Assembly (NCBI GenBank): GCA_907163375.1 | Contig: CAJQUW010001818.1 | Location: forward strand, 186,001-250,000 | DNA from: Prostheceraeus crozeri | Taxonomy: Eukaryota; Platyhelminthes; Polycladida; Euryleptidae | Length of the DNA: 64,000 bases | Direction: 5' to 3' | Shown: one piece after another, positions 23,177-35,520 of the stretch | Layout: each line of letters opens with the position of its first letter | Position numbering within the stretch: position 1 is the first letter of the stretch | Made by a program: the position numbers and the translations under genes | The notes under the pieces: model-generated | The model's input: only the letters and a program-made list of their open reading frames with translations | What the model was told of the DNA's origin: nothing | The model's database searches: none

Positions 23177-23972
23177 CCATCTACTAGTGATGTAAAATTA
23201 CCGGTAATTTTTGAATTGAAATATTACCGGTAATTTTTGAAAAAATGGGTAATTTTTGAATTTCAGTATTTGGTGTAATTGCACCCATAATTAACGTCTG
23301 ATATCCTAGACATGTCGCTCCTGTCTATATAACACAGTCAGTTGATAAATTTCAGTTTTCATTGCGAGTTAAATTGCAAGTCAAGCTTCTTGACTATAAG
23401 TTCGACTGCTTGTAAAGATAAAGGGCGCACGTATACTACGTGTACAGTAGCCTCCTACGTACGTCGTAATGATGCTCCTATACACATTCAATAGTGCAAG
23501 AAGTGAAGAAGGGGGCAAACGAGTTTCATCTGTCTGTAGACCTATAGTGTAGGCTATGTACGTACATCTACTGCAGTATATTGTAGTATATGTGCGGGAT
23601 GTAGGCCAGGTCTTATAGCGGTACCGGTGTCCGGTACCTTACTTTAATATCAATACAAAGCTATTTGTCATATTTCCATTGTGGTCTCTAGTGCCTTTTT
23701 CAAGACAATTCCATGTTTCATATGAAGTTGGGATAACTTTAACGTTCAACCGGTACGTCCGGTAGCGGTAGGGCCTACGTGTATACCTGAGTGAGCGATA
23801 ATGATTAATCAAACTTATGATAGCAATTGGGTAAGACAAAAGTCAGGCACTGTGCCCTGTAATTGAGCTTTGTGATTTAAAAAAGTTGGCTAAAATTCAA
23901 CATTATGTACAACTACAAAGTACAAACCCAAACGTTTCGCGAGACACTCCTAGGCCTAGGCTTATCTCTGAC

Positions 23973-25124
23973 TAGTGTTCAAAAATTACCGGTAATTTAT
24001 TTTAAGTTACCTTACCGGTATTTTACTGGTAATTTAACGGTAAATTACCGGTAATTATATTCAAGTCCGTATAACTTCAAATCGAGCGCACCAATATGCT
24101 TTGATTTCAACTAAATACACAATTGGCTTAATCTGATTCTGATGAACGTTTGATTTTTGCTCAACTTCTGATTCTTTGTCATAGATATTTCAATTAAGAA
24201 ATGAAAAATTGACTTTTTTGAGAAGTTTGTTGTTATTTCACCCAAATAGACCATAATAATCAAAAGTTTGACGGCAAATAAACATTGTTCTAGGGAAAGG
24301 CCACACGCTCTATAATATTTTGTAAATTATACACTGCAGATCCTTCTTTCTATAAATATAATCAAAACTGGTTGTCAATGCTAGATGCGAAGTAAATTTA
24401 GATACATGGAGACAATATTGTTTCAAGAAATGTATTTTGATTACTACAATTAGTAATAAATATTAGCTACTATAATATGAGAGAGAGATCATCAATGGAA
24501 TATGCAGATATCGTCCCTATTGCAGCCACCTGGTAAAATTGGACAATACGCGCGTCGGCTACAATCATCATAAAGGTGCATAAAGGCATTGATAAGAGAG
24601 CAATAGCGATCGTCTCAACCAATGAGAGACCAGAATTAGAAGATTTTAAATGCGTGTTGAAATACTTCTCTGTAGAACTTGACATCGACTGTGTCTCTTT
24701 GTTGTGTGATACGGTTGATAACAGTCACTGAAGCTTCGCACAATTTGGCGTGTTTACTATCAAACTGGCTGCTTATTGTTCGATTGCTGTGGTAATATGT
24801 CAGCAGATAGTGCCATTTTATTAACGTTACATGTTCCTATGTTTCCTTTCTAGTCAAACAGAAGAAGAGAAGACCGGTCTAATTCTGTGGGTATAACTAT
24901 TAACATCGAATTCTTCATGCACACCTGGTTGAATACATTAATAGATTAGATACATAAGCTATGATTTAGTAATTTTAAGAAACTCTAAATTCTTTAGGCT
25001 ACCTGAGAATTGTGAGTGTATTGGAAATGAAATTTTGTCACAGCAAAATATAATGAGGAAACCCCGAAAAATGAACAATTGTGTATCGGTAATTTACCGG
25101 TAATTTACCACACTTCAATCACTA
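23973..25124. mobile_element. hAT element, perfect 8-bp TSD, same end family as its host
   Basis: The left end TAGTGTTCAAAAATTACCGG pairs with the right end, inverted TAGTGATTGAAGTGTGGTAA followed by ATTACCGG. The duplication TCTCTGAC is identical at 23965-23972 and 25125-25132. The 1152-bp body has no recognisable transposase; a 71-residue minus-strand frame at 24470-24685 is not convincing. The ACCGGTAATTT repeats at its ends are shared with the surrounding 23185-31649 shell, so it probably used the same transposase. Confidence 0.9.
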
Positions 25125-25331
25125 TCTCTGACCAGAACCAGATGACACAGTTAATTATAAGAGTCGCTGGTACTCGAGTATCGCGTCAGGTGACTAGCTC
25201 TTCTTAACGGTCCATCTTTGGTCTGTCATGTGTATCTAATGAGTTGAGCTTCAGATAATCGATTTTCTAACGGAGATTTATTTCTGGTAGGGCCTAGTGA
25301 TTTTAATCGCAAACTCAGTGATACCTAGCGC

Positions 25332-27323
25332 CAGAGTTGGAAAAGTCGGAATTGGAATTAATTCCGATCCGGAATTAATTCCATTTTTCATCGGAATTGG
25401 AATTGGAATTGACGATATTGAAATCTACTGGAATTGGAATTGACCTTGATAAACCTCAATTCCACTTTTTCGATAGACCTGTGATAAATCTATTTGTACA
25501 AAAATTGAAATCACAGTACTCGGTCGTTGTGTTAGCTACACGCAGAGATAAGAGAGAGATAGATCGACAGAGGTAGCTTTATTCTATAGTTGAATATATA
25601 AGTTGGTGTTTTCTGTGACTTCTATGGGCCTACAGCCCCGGACAATGTTATTTTAGCAGACATGTTATATTAAGCAGACAATGAAAAGACAATCATCTTT
25701 GTTCAATTTGTTATTTGTTATTTATCAAGTAAGATAATTAATCAAAATATAGCAATTGCTGAATTTAGCTCTTGATAGGATAAGCACAAAAATTGGAGAT
25801 TAACTTAATTGTTGTACACGCGAAAAGCAATTGATTTGGAAAGAGATTGGTTTGGATTAACGGTGCATTAAAGGGCAGCAACCCTGTCAGTTCAAATCAT
25901 AATATAGACAGTGTCAGCAAATTATTCTAATAATTAATTATTCAATTACATGAACTATCCGCTTAGTTAATGTATAACTTAGTTAATACCGCTAAGTACT
26001 AGGGTAAATTGAAGCGACAATTCTGACAACCTCAGTTGGACAGAATTCACTCGCTGAGTAAGCTTGCTAAATTCTCTTTTTGTACATTTGGTTCGAATGA
26101 GTTATTATTTATTGGTTTCCAATTGTATTTTCAGTAGCAGTAAGGTAGTTTTGTTTAAACAAATATAAATAATAATCTAGAGGGTAGGGGAGTGAGTAAG
26201 TTTAAACTTTAAAACCCTTAAACATTGTATTTGATAGGGTTAGCGTATAACGTTTTAATTATTATTCAACTTCCAATCACAACAATTTACAATATTAATT
26301 TTTAAGACTATAGTTATATAGATACGATACGCAACGACAAAAGAAAACGTTACACTTGCAGTTAGTTCACTTTCTTAATGTTAAATTCATTTCAATTCGA
26401 TCGGACTCACTTATACCAAAATAATATCATAAACATCAGTGTCACTTATACCGTCAATCTTCAATCGCGCTCGCTGATGTTTTGCCGTATACGCTGCTGT
26501 GTTGTTGTTCGCTGACAGGCTGTTGTTGTTACTTCTGTAGTTACTTTACACCGCGAGAGCCCGGAGTTCTTCTAACTGCTACTGAAGATGTCGTATGTGT
26601 TGTTGTTGTGTCAATTTCTCATCGTTTCTAATTTATACAAATTTTTGAGACTTGACGATAAAGCCACGTTCTTTTGAAATTGAAAGAGTTTCCTTTAATC
26701 CCTGCTCGTTAGCTTTCGACCCAACCACATTTCGTTTTTATCACGGAATTTTTAATCTCCTTTTTTAACATGGACCATTAATCAGACTTCACGATATCAT
26801 TTTTGTCGTCGTTTTTTCTTTCATCAACAGTCACGTTATTCGCACACTGAATTTCTTTCTTCTGTCAGTTTATTTATAGATTTATTCGCATCTCATCTCA
26901 CTTTCTCTCTCTATCTCTCTCTCTCAGCGTTTGATTCTTAGCTGACTGTTAACTTTCTTTTCTTTTTTCACGAGATAATCTCGTGAATATCTCGTTTACG
27001 AAACGAAAATGTCGTAGGCTGACCGGTTACATATATACATGTACACAAGAAATATGAACTATGAACATGAAAACGCACATAGGAACGACGCAGGGAACGG
27101 CACACAGGAACAACGAGGATAGGATAAGGGCACATATGGGTTAGATTGAAACGAACAAACGTTAGATACATTATCATAAGACACTATACGCGACATGCAA
27201 TTATCGGAATTGAATCTTATTATGGAATTGAATTGAACTGTTTCGACTGGAATTGGATTTGGAATTGAAATTTCTGCTCCGGAATTGGAATTAAAAAATT
27301 TCTGTGGAACTTTTCCAGCTCTG
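25332..27323. mobile_element. hAT element with GGAATTGGAATT subterminal repeats, perfect 8-bp TSD
   Basis: The ends are CAGAGTTGGAAAAGT and the inverse of CAGAGCTGGAAAAGT. The duplication CCTAGCGC is identical at 25324-25331 and 27324-27331. Many GGAATTGGAATT repeats line both ends (25355-25475 and 27205-27300). The 1992-bp interior has CT-rich tracts (26895-26930) and GTTGTT runs but no transposase, so it is non-autonomous. Confidence 0.92.
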
Positions 27324-28513
27324 CCTAGCGCACTGTTATGTTCAATTTTGGAGTGTTCAGAAAGCGCACTTGTGTTTGTCTGCAAGCGACCAAGCGTAGC
27401 TGAACGACGTTCGTGTTCCTCAAAAATAACATTGAAAAGTTATGTCAGTCTGACCTAGGCTATGTATTTTTTATTGCAATGCCACGTTGGTCTAAACTCG
27501 TAGGTAATAATCTACTTACGAAACGAAGATCGCAATAGACGCGGTCACGATGCAAGCAAATTACACTAATGAGAAAAAATTGATCAGCGTGCTGATTTTG
27601 TTAGGATTACTACACGAGCGAGGTTGCTTCAGCTTTTTCTTAGTGTTTGACTCAAGATACAGCAGGTCTAATGTAAAGTTGTCGAGTTTTAAAATCTAAG
27701 CAAAATAATTGCTTCAGATTGCCTTTGTAATACTTCCATACTAAGGTTTTCTTATTCACCATCACCCTGAAAATAGATGAAAATTCTCAAATACAAGGGA
27801 AGTTTTAACATATATTACTCATGTTATCAATATCAATACTGATAAATATACAGAAGGACAATTAGAAACGTAAGCGACATCACCTTTGTAGACATGTCTG
27901 TAGGCCTATCTGCCAACATAAAACAATCATGAAACGACACTAAAACTTGAGTGATTTTTCAGAGACTAAGTTACTAGGTGCCCACTGGTATTGGAAAAAT
28001 GAACACTATAGGGCTTAGCCAAGAAGGTAATAATAAGTAGCAGTGCCGAAACATAGCACATACCGGTTTTGGTATATGGGCAGTTCCACGTAAGATCAGA
28101 CAATAAACTCAAAAAGTAAAAATGAGCTATGGATAGTTTTGCATATAATCATTTGTGCTTGGATACACTGAATTTACTGAAAATATGAATGAAATTTCCA
28201 CTGGCACCATTCTCTTGATGAATTTTGACAATTTCATGAGGTAGCCCGAAATTCAATTCGAAGAATGAAATTTGATAAATCTGGAAAGTTAGTATTTCGG
28301 ATAATAAAATTATCACAAATGCTCATCTGTGCGGTTGAATGAGCGTTCCATTGAGAAGGTTTGGTTGATTTGTTTCGTGTTTATAGTTTGATTTCCTCGT
28401 AAAATATGCATTTTGATGACAAAATCAAAAAAGTGAATTTGTTATTTGGAGTGAATTCAGAGGCACATGATGTAATAACGACAAATAGGAAAGTGGTCAT
28501 TGCGTATCGAAAC

Positions 28514-30100
28514 CACAGATCTAGAAAGGGATAGATGGACTACTCCCCGATTTGCGTGAAGCCTGCTTTCCCTGCCACGCGCGCGCGCACAATCCCGGTA
28601 TGTAGGCAAGAAACAAATGTCGGCATGCACGTGTCTATGAGAATGTAATGATAAAGCACTATTAACATTCAACGACGATACTAATTGATAACGAATCATA
28701 GGGAAAGTATTGACAATTCCTGATCCTGCAATGTCATACTTTCATCTCACATCATGATGATTTATATAAAAATGTAGAAAATAGAAGAATTTTAGGTGCG
28801 AATTGCGATGAACGTTTTTTTTTTTAAAAAAAAGAAAATAAATAAATTTATTTGCCTCTAAAGAAAATCACCGTCATTGCCTGCCTGCCTGACGTGAATA
28901 GGACTTTTGAATTCAAGATATTAACTTCAAAACCATATCGTACCGTCCGAAGAGGCGAAACATGACATAATTCGACGTCTGCCAGCCTGATGTTAGATGA
29001 TCCGAGTCTTGATGAAAGAAGTCTTGATGAAAAAAAGGTCTGCAAAAAGGGGTTAAAAAATAGTTTATAAAGTTTTTACATCAACTAGGAAAAGGACAAA
29101 ATCAAAATATTATCAATCAATGTTCGATATTGAGGGGAGTCACATCGTGAGAACAAAGAAAAAAAGAAGCGCAAAGCTAACTCACCAATTTACTTTTTAC
29201 TATATACAGCGAAACTAGGAGTGGATGCTTTGCTTCTCTGCTTTGCTGAAAACAAAATAACATCTTATACATCCTTCATACTTCCTTCATCATCGCCCAT
29301 TGCATTGAGCAAGCATGAGAGCAATCATCGAAGCGCTGGCAAACTGAAACGACCCATAAACCCTCACGTCTCCAAAATATTAGACTAATAGTCTCGATCA
29401 GTTCAAAAATTCATCAACATCACATAGAAATAGCAGACACTCAGTCATCATCACCACCCACATCACTGAGCTCAACTCCACTACAGGGATTCCACCACTC
29501 AGCTCGAGGGAGAAAGCTGTGGTGAAAGTCCGTGTTGCTGTTGGTAATATCAGCATTAACATTAGCATTATTCGAAGGTTTTATAAGTTATTCATCAAGA
29601 GGGAACTTGAACGCGGTTGCACGGGATTATTGTTGAAGCCACCACGCTGCCGTATCTTGCTGAATAAGATCTCGAGATGATCCTGCGATGTTTTGTACGT
29701 CAGAAAAAAAGAGTGGCCACGCTCTTGAATCAGATGTTCGCAAAGATCGCGAATAGAATGAACAGTAACCTTGAATCCCATTGTAGGAATTCTTCTCCTT
29801 GAATCAGCAAGTGGAACATGATCATTAGTGCACAAGGATTCAAGATATCTGAGAGCCATTTCGAAAAAGGGTTTCCATTCGCCAGAATTACTTAAAGAAA
29901 GGGGCGCCTTGTCACCCTTATCAAATAAATCATCATCAATTGAAAACAACACCACAGGTGTCAATTGCGATCAGCTCAGCGGCCGTCATTTCTTGCCTAC
30001 ATACCGGGAGCAGGCGTGGCGGCGATGGGAAGTTTTCAGGCTTCACGGCTGAAATAGGGAAACGCGGAAAGCAGTCCATCTATCCCTTTCTAGATCTGTG
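28514..30100 (-). mobile_element. P-element-like transposon, perfect 8-bp TSD
   Basis: The ends start CACAGATCTAGAAAGGGATA and continue for 28 bases as perfect inverted copies. Shared inner blocks follow (GTGAAGCCTG, CCACGC, CCGGTATGTAGGCAAGAAA). The duplication ATCGAAAC is identical at 28506-28513 and 30101-30108. The body (1587 bp) keeps only the C-terminal part of a P-type transposase on the minus strand, so it is an internally deleted copy. The size of the duplication fits the P superfamily. Confidence 0.92.
29581..29964 (-). pseudogene. P-element/THAP9-type transposase C-terminal fragment
   Basis: The 127-residue frame ends with the signature LTYKTSQDHLEILFSKIRQR followed by GGFNNNP (residues 88-113). 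This is the conserved block that provides an acidic catalytic residue (Glu98 in DHLE) in P-type transposases. Residues 20-80 match the preceding helical region loosely. The THAP zinc finger, GTP-binding region and first two catalytic Asp residues are absent. A shifted frame just downstream (29420-29580, on the minus strand) remains open for about 47 codons and may be the true C-terminus after a frameshift. Confidence 0.82.
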
Positions 30101-30253
30101 ATCGAAACACTCAATCAAAAAAGTCATCCGATGACGTCACATGCTATTTTAAGCATATTTAAGCCAGTTTTTACCTCTGAAGTCCGTTATTTCTCAATGA
30201 AAGTGGCATGAAAGTGTAATTTTAGCACTTCAGATCAGTCATATTCACATCCT

Positions 30254-30450
30254 CGGTACTTCTATTATCCCCCACATTTGACATCAACATTAGAATCCAT
30301 ATTATTCTGAGAAACTTTGCCCAATTTTGTTGAGGATAGGTTTTAACTGTTAAAGAGAGCAGGTACAACACCACAAGAAGTGTCACTTGGACCCTGGCAT
30401 GAAATATTGGCTCCATAGATATTGGTTGGAATATGAGATGCGAGCACAAC
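30254..30450 (+). repeat. Dispersed copy of the 2846-5472 end family
   Basis: CGGTACTTCTATTATCCCCC and CACATTT at 30254-30280 match the terminus at 2844-2873. A downstream block (ACTTGGACCCTGGCATGAA) matches 2979-2998 (ACTTGAACCCTGGGATGAA), with comparable spacing. No second inverted end was found nearby, so this is a one-ended fragment inside the hAT shell. Confidence 0.55.
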
Positions 30451-30762
30451 TTTACTAGAAATGCGAGAGTACTTTATTGAAATAGAACAACCTACACGCA
30501 TTTGATAAAAGAGGCATCACGTACTACTCGGTATGCGGCTAATACAAGCCTAAAATCCTAAGTATATAGCCTTTAAACTAAGAACTTGAATGACTCCGTT
30601 AGAGATAAGCCTATCATAATTGCCACTGTCACAGTAATCTGCTAAATTTGAATTATCACACGGTTCCGTTGTGTAAAACAATCTATAAACAGCTCAGTCC
30701 CCTAAGGCTTACGAACATGCTGTTGGATAATTCGAAAATGCACTTCGGTGTCAAATGTAAAG

Positions 30763-30813
30763 ATGAAAATTACCACACTTGTCAACACTTTGACAAAGTG
30801 TGGTAATTTTCAT
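30763..30813. repeat. 51-bp hairpin
   Basis: ATGAAAATTACCACACTT-GTCA is followed after about six bases by its inverse (TGACAAAGTGTGGTAATTTTCAT), with a single unpaired base in an arm of 22-23 bp. It lies inside the hAT shell. It may be a collapsed pair of transposon ends or a short structured transcript. Confidence 0.6.
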
Positions 30814-31657
30814 GCTTACGAATATATTCACTCGACACCATGTGGGCTACCCGTGTGGTATTTACTAGTATGTATACCGGTTGGTAGGGCCTACCGGCAC
30901 CGGCATTGGGTGTGCCTCATACAATCTAAAGATTTGCCTGGCCATATCCGGTGTACGGTAGACTACGCCCGAGTTTTCTATCTTGAGTGAGTATTACATC
31001 TATTTACCGGTTTTTCATTGCGTAAGTCGTAGTCTGACATAGCTATGTGTAATCTAAGCAATCCTGGAAATTCAAGTCACACATATATTTATACTGCTTT
31101 CATATGCAATGGGCCAACTGCACCATGATAGTATTATCGCACTGTGCATTCAAATGTTCGCTTGCATGCGAGCCACATGGAGAAACTACATTATTAAATC
31201 AACTTAAGCTTGATACAAATCTAATGTATTTGAAACACAAACACCAATAGAAAGGTGAGTTGCTCACAAATTCACATGAACACAGGCTTTTAAATGCAAA
31301 TATTTTCACAAATCTGCGGTCTGGAACTGATAAAGCTACATCAAACTACGTACAAATTATCTAGAAACTGTTTGTACTAATTTCATGAAGAGTTGCCATG
31401 CAAGTTTAATTGATTTGATTAGAAGACGATATGGATGATGACGTCATGTGATAAATATCAAAATTATGAACACTATGCTTGAATTATATAGCTTTTCTAA
31501 TATCACTACTGTTATAGTAAGTAAACCATGTCTACAACACACTTCATGATCAAAATAGAGCAAATAAATCAGTTTTAAAATCAAAAGGTACCGGTAATTT
31601 ATGGTCAAAAGTGAAAAATTACCGGTAATAATTACCCTTCACATCCCTATCATCTAC

Positions 31658-32555
31658 AGCAAATAAGTTTCAAGCGTGATGTAATTGTATCAGGGGCCGA
31701 ATAATGGCCGTATAGTCTAATACTGTTTAGCATCGCATATCGCTAACAGTTGATCATGAAATCACAAAGCTCTGAACATGGCTGTGCAGGCGGAAAGTAA
31801 TTTCAAAATAAGAAGTTCCACGACGGAAATTATGTTATAGGACAATTTTACGCCATCGAATTAATGTAAAAACTATACAATAAACTATTGAAGAAATTGA
31901 TTTTAATGGATTCCTGATAGCAATGGAAAATGTTACACTTAAAGAGTACATGTTTAGACTCCCATATGCAGTTACATAATTTCATTCCTCTACAGCGCGC
32001 CAGGAGGCAAATGAAACAGTTCACAGACACGCGTCCCGAATTTCGTCTCATGTGTATAGCAACTGTGTAATGTACATGAGAATGACTTGACGCAGATCAC
32101 ATAGTAAGGCAATGGTGTTGCAACCATGCACAGTTCTGATGCATCATTGTGCTAATACACTTCAATCAAACCATTGTAGCTAAGCACTATGAAGTCTCAG
32201 ATCTTGAGAACTTTGGAATCTTACGTATTGCGGGTTAAAGGTTGGGGAAAATTACATAAACTGGTCGGAAAACTTGCAAGAAAATGCGAGACCCGAAATA
32301 TGGAAGGAAATCATGAAAGAAGCGCCGTCTAAACATGCTAGGAAACACAAATCCCGATCCAACAAGAAGAATAACAAACCCAAAGCAAGTCGAAAACATG
32401 CATTGAATTTCCTACCAAGACCTAAGGCCTGCAAGAAAATGCATTCCGATCCCGGAATAATAAATATTCTTTCAACTCATGTTGTGGCATGTCTAGCTCT
32501 CCGCTCTTTCTGTCGTCTAACGCTTTCTCACGCGCTTGTGCGAATTTCTATAAAA
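31658..32555. other. No gene recognised; ORF-like repeat patch
   Basis: The stretch is mostly non-coding. Around 32270-32460 the blocks GCAAGAAAATGC and AAACATGC recur, giving a basic plus-strand frame (KHARKHKSRSNKKNNKPKAS) that looks like a translated repeat, not a protein. Confidence 0.3.
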
Positions 32556-32559
32556 TGGC

Positions 32560-32940
32560 TTCCGCGCCCTCTCCCCTACTGGTGGTGGTGGGGTGGTATT
32601 AAGCCACCCCTCCCTGTTATTGGGAGGGGTCCACGGGGCCGTCAAGGGTTGGTCGGGATACCGCCCGCTCAAAAGCGGCGGATGAGCTCTGCACACCCGA
32701 CGAGGTAACCCACAGGTCCCATGGTGAAAGCGCTGTCTGTATGTGTGTGCAAGAGAGGAGGTGCTTTGTGTTGTGCGGTTGAGTTTTACAAAGGGGGCAA
32801 AGAGGTGAAGAGTGGATAGAGGGGTTTATATTGTGTAAGTGTTCTTTTAAGGAGGGTGATTTGTTGGTGCGGACTTGTGCCAATGTTCTGCGTGTGCGCC
32901 TGTCGAGTGTTTGTTCTGATTTGTGAACTGTGGGCTCTCT
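32560..32940 (-). pseudogene. LINE 3' end: C-terminal zinc knuckle of a non-LTR ORF2
   Basis: The minus-strand frame from about 32940 reads SEQTLDRRTRRTLAQVRTNK and then HSSPLCPLCKTQPHNTKHLL, SCTHIQTALSPWDLW. This RRTLAQLRT...CPLC..H...H....C pattern is the C-terminal domain of I/Nimb-clade LINE ORF2 proteins. It ends at 32617 and is followed by a GC-rich 3' region to about 32560. The reverse transcriptase and endonuclease are missing, as expected of a 5'-truncated copy. Confidence 0.75.
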
Positions 32941-33139
32941 CCGCTACTTTTCGTCACTGTCGCTGCCGCTGCACCACGATCAGCATGCCTTTTCTCTCAT
33001 CTTTTCTCATCCTCTCACAGCACCTTCAGCTCCTCTCTTTCTTCGCTCTGTGACCTCCACCAACGCCCTCTTAGATGCTTCTCCTCTCGCAGCTTATTTT
33101 CTCCAGCCGCACCTTGTCCCTGACTTGTCGCTCCTTTGA

Positions 33140-33490
33140 CCTATCTTTTCCAAATGTCTCAGTACATCTCTGTAGCAGGCAACCTGGAATTCTCTCAATC
33201 TCTCTTCACATGTGCCTTTGTATTCACTAGTCAACCCTTGACTTCAACGATGCTCCACTCCTCACTAAGTCGCTGGCCACATTTAGCCTTTCAAGAAACT
33301 TGTGTCTGAGGTTCCGCGCGTGGGCCTCCTGACCGACGTCCCCAATCGACTCACTTGCCGTAGCAATGCGGCGACTGCATCCAGAATTTCCTTTCTCGAG
33401 ATGAATGGCCTAAGCCCGCTTACCCTTGAAACTTCGTCCACAACCAACACATAAATTGCTATGTCATGGTCAGTAAGTCAGTATGACTAC
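33140..33490 (-). other. GC-rich, coding-like remnant of unknown origin
   Basis: On the minus strand two overlapping frames stay open for about 55-60 codons each with protein-like composition: one from about 33480 (IYVLVVDEVSRVSGLRPFIS), the other in the next frame (DVGQEAHARNLRHKFLERLN). The change of frame suggests a decayed gene or retroelement. It lies upstream of the LINE fragment in the same orientation and could belong to it or to another insertion. Confidence 0.3.
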
Positions 33491-33499
33491 CTCTTTTGG

Positions 33500-35520
33500 T
33501 GAACTCACTTATCCAAAATGACTCATGCTGTTCAGAAAAGGCAGTGCGACAGGTCCATATCCTACTAAGCGGATGAACATTGACCAATGCATGGGATCAA
33601 GAGAGATTCTCCCGCTGCCTCACTCCACTGGAGGCCCATCGTCGTCTAGGGTTAGACTTACCGGCAACTCCATAGTGTTTTTTGTTTGCTGTTGCGTCCA
33701 AATTGCCTTTCCTGGATCATTAGTTTTACCTATGTACCTATTATTTCTATGGTATAACACAATAAGTGCGCATGATCACTCCATTTTGCATTTCAGCCAG
33801 TCATATTTGTCATGATGAATTTCAATGATACTATCTACGTGTGGTAGAAAATTTTTAATTCTGTTGACTTTTCTAACTGACATTTTCAAAATTATGAGAA
33901 ACAAAGTCATTAGTGCAACGCAAAAGGTAAAACCAAAGGTCCAGCCTTGTAGCATATGTAAATGATCGATGCATCAATCATGGGACAGTTAAAGCACTAT
34001 TAAAACCGAAAATCTAGATCTAGGATAGTTTCTTCGAAATTCGAGAGAAATTCAAGAAGGTTAGAAGTCGAGCATGTCGCATGATCTGTGGTCCATACAG
34101 TTGTGTTTTATTTACCCCATTTGGTATCCGAAACTTCTTCATTACGAATATTCAACAAGATACCTATTTGTAAGGGCAATATTGTGCATTGAACTTCTTT
34201 GTTCATAAGTAATTTTACGCTCACGTTTTTGAGGCTGCACTATCCCGTACATTGCTTTTACATAGTACATGCAAGTCGACTTCCGCGCGTCAAGGAATTA
34301 GACAACTCAAAGCTAATTCACTTCGAATAGAATTTTTCGGTATTTTTATTATCTCAATTCTATGTGATTGTCTGATGATTTGCAGGTTGTGATTTCCATT
34401 CGATATGTGGCAATGTTTTGCTATTTGTAATACTAAATGAAATTTCGGATAATTTTACTTCGACATCTGCAACTGCGATGATGCTCAATTCAAACCGCAA
34501 ATGGTCCAATTCATTGGACGGGCGGTTGCTTTTCTTACAATGAAGTCGCTGTCCTAAAATTTACTCCAAAATCAGTTAGATCTATGTACTTTTCTGTGGT
34601 CTGAGTCATCTTTCCATTTTCCCTCATATTTTCCATTTTTCATTATTTAAGCAAGATGACACTCACTTGATTGTATCCATTAGTATTGCGGTGTCATTGT
34701 TGTCAGGACTATGATATTATTTTTACGTATGATTTTTGAAAATTTTCCGTGGTGGTCAAATTTCGATGTGGATTGCACCAGATTGCATCTACATATTTCC
34801 ATCATTCCATTTTAATCAATATCAGACTTCTGTCAATGACTCAAGAAACATGCATGATTAGTTGAAATAATAGGTGACGTCACATCTGACCTCAATTTAC
34901 AGATTTCTCGCATTTTGCAAAAAGTTGTCAAACTTATTTTTAGATGCTGAACTAGAAGATATCAAGTAATTTTCCAGTCAAATGAGCCAGATGTTTACTC
35001 ATAATGAATAATCAAACTTAGATTTTAACTTGATTAGTTGAAAAAATTAGAATCTAAACGTAAATTAAGATTTCATCTTTATTGAAATCATGAAAGTTAT
35101 TTTCTAGAATTTCATCTATGAAAATTATTTCTTATGAAATGCTTCTTATGAAATTGATCGATAGCTCTGAGATTTGATTATATTTTTATAGAGTTGAATT
35201 CAACCCTGTAGCCCTTTAATTGTAAGTCAACTGATTAATTTATATTTATTATTGATTAAAAAATTCAAAAATAGCAACACTACACGACTAGACAAGGAAT
35301 TATGAAGCACCGCTCATTTGCATTATCAAGAGCTAGCTTTCATTAAAATATTCAGAAGTATGCATCTCCAGTAAATAAACATTATGCAGCACTTGTTAAA
35401 CTGCACAACGTGTTAACCGGGGTAATCCTTTGGTAACAAAATTGTCATCTTATTTTTGTTTACTTCTGAAAGAAGTTTTCTCTTGTGATATAAATTACTC
35501 GCTTGCTTGGCGTAGTCACA
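33500..35520. other. Non-coding stretch, no gene recognised
   Basis: Mostly AT-rich sequence without supported features. A 96-codon plus-strand frame at 33525-33815 contains a hydrophobic segment but matches nothing I know. Confidence 0.3.

Larger units (their letters stand above)
23185..31649. mobile_element. Probable 8.5 kb hAT shell carrying three nested transposons
   Basis: The left terminus is TAGTGATGTAAAATTACCGG and the right terminus, inverted, is TAGGGATGTGAAGGGTAATT followed by ATTACCGG. Both ends continue with further ACCGGTAATTTTT repeats. The flanking 8-mers are ccatctac (23177-23184) and tcatctac (31650-31657), seven of eight identical. Removing the nested elements at 23973-25124, 25332-27323 and 28514-30100 with their duplications leaves about 3.7 kb, a normal hAT length, but no transposase is recognised in what remains. 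The pairing of these two ends is inferred; each end alone is clear. Confidence 0.55.

Noticed and set aside
32274-32708. A 144-codon Lys/Arg-rich frame as a basic protein
   Set aside because: Its first half comes from degenerate nucleotide repeats and its second half overlaps the antisense of the LINE 3' end.
32856-33139. Three overlapping plus-strand frames rich in Ser, Leu and Phe
   Set aside because: They overlap in all three frames in CT-rich DNA, and the better signal is on the minus strand.
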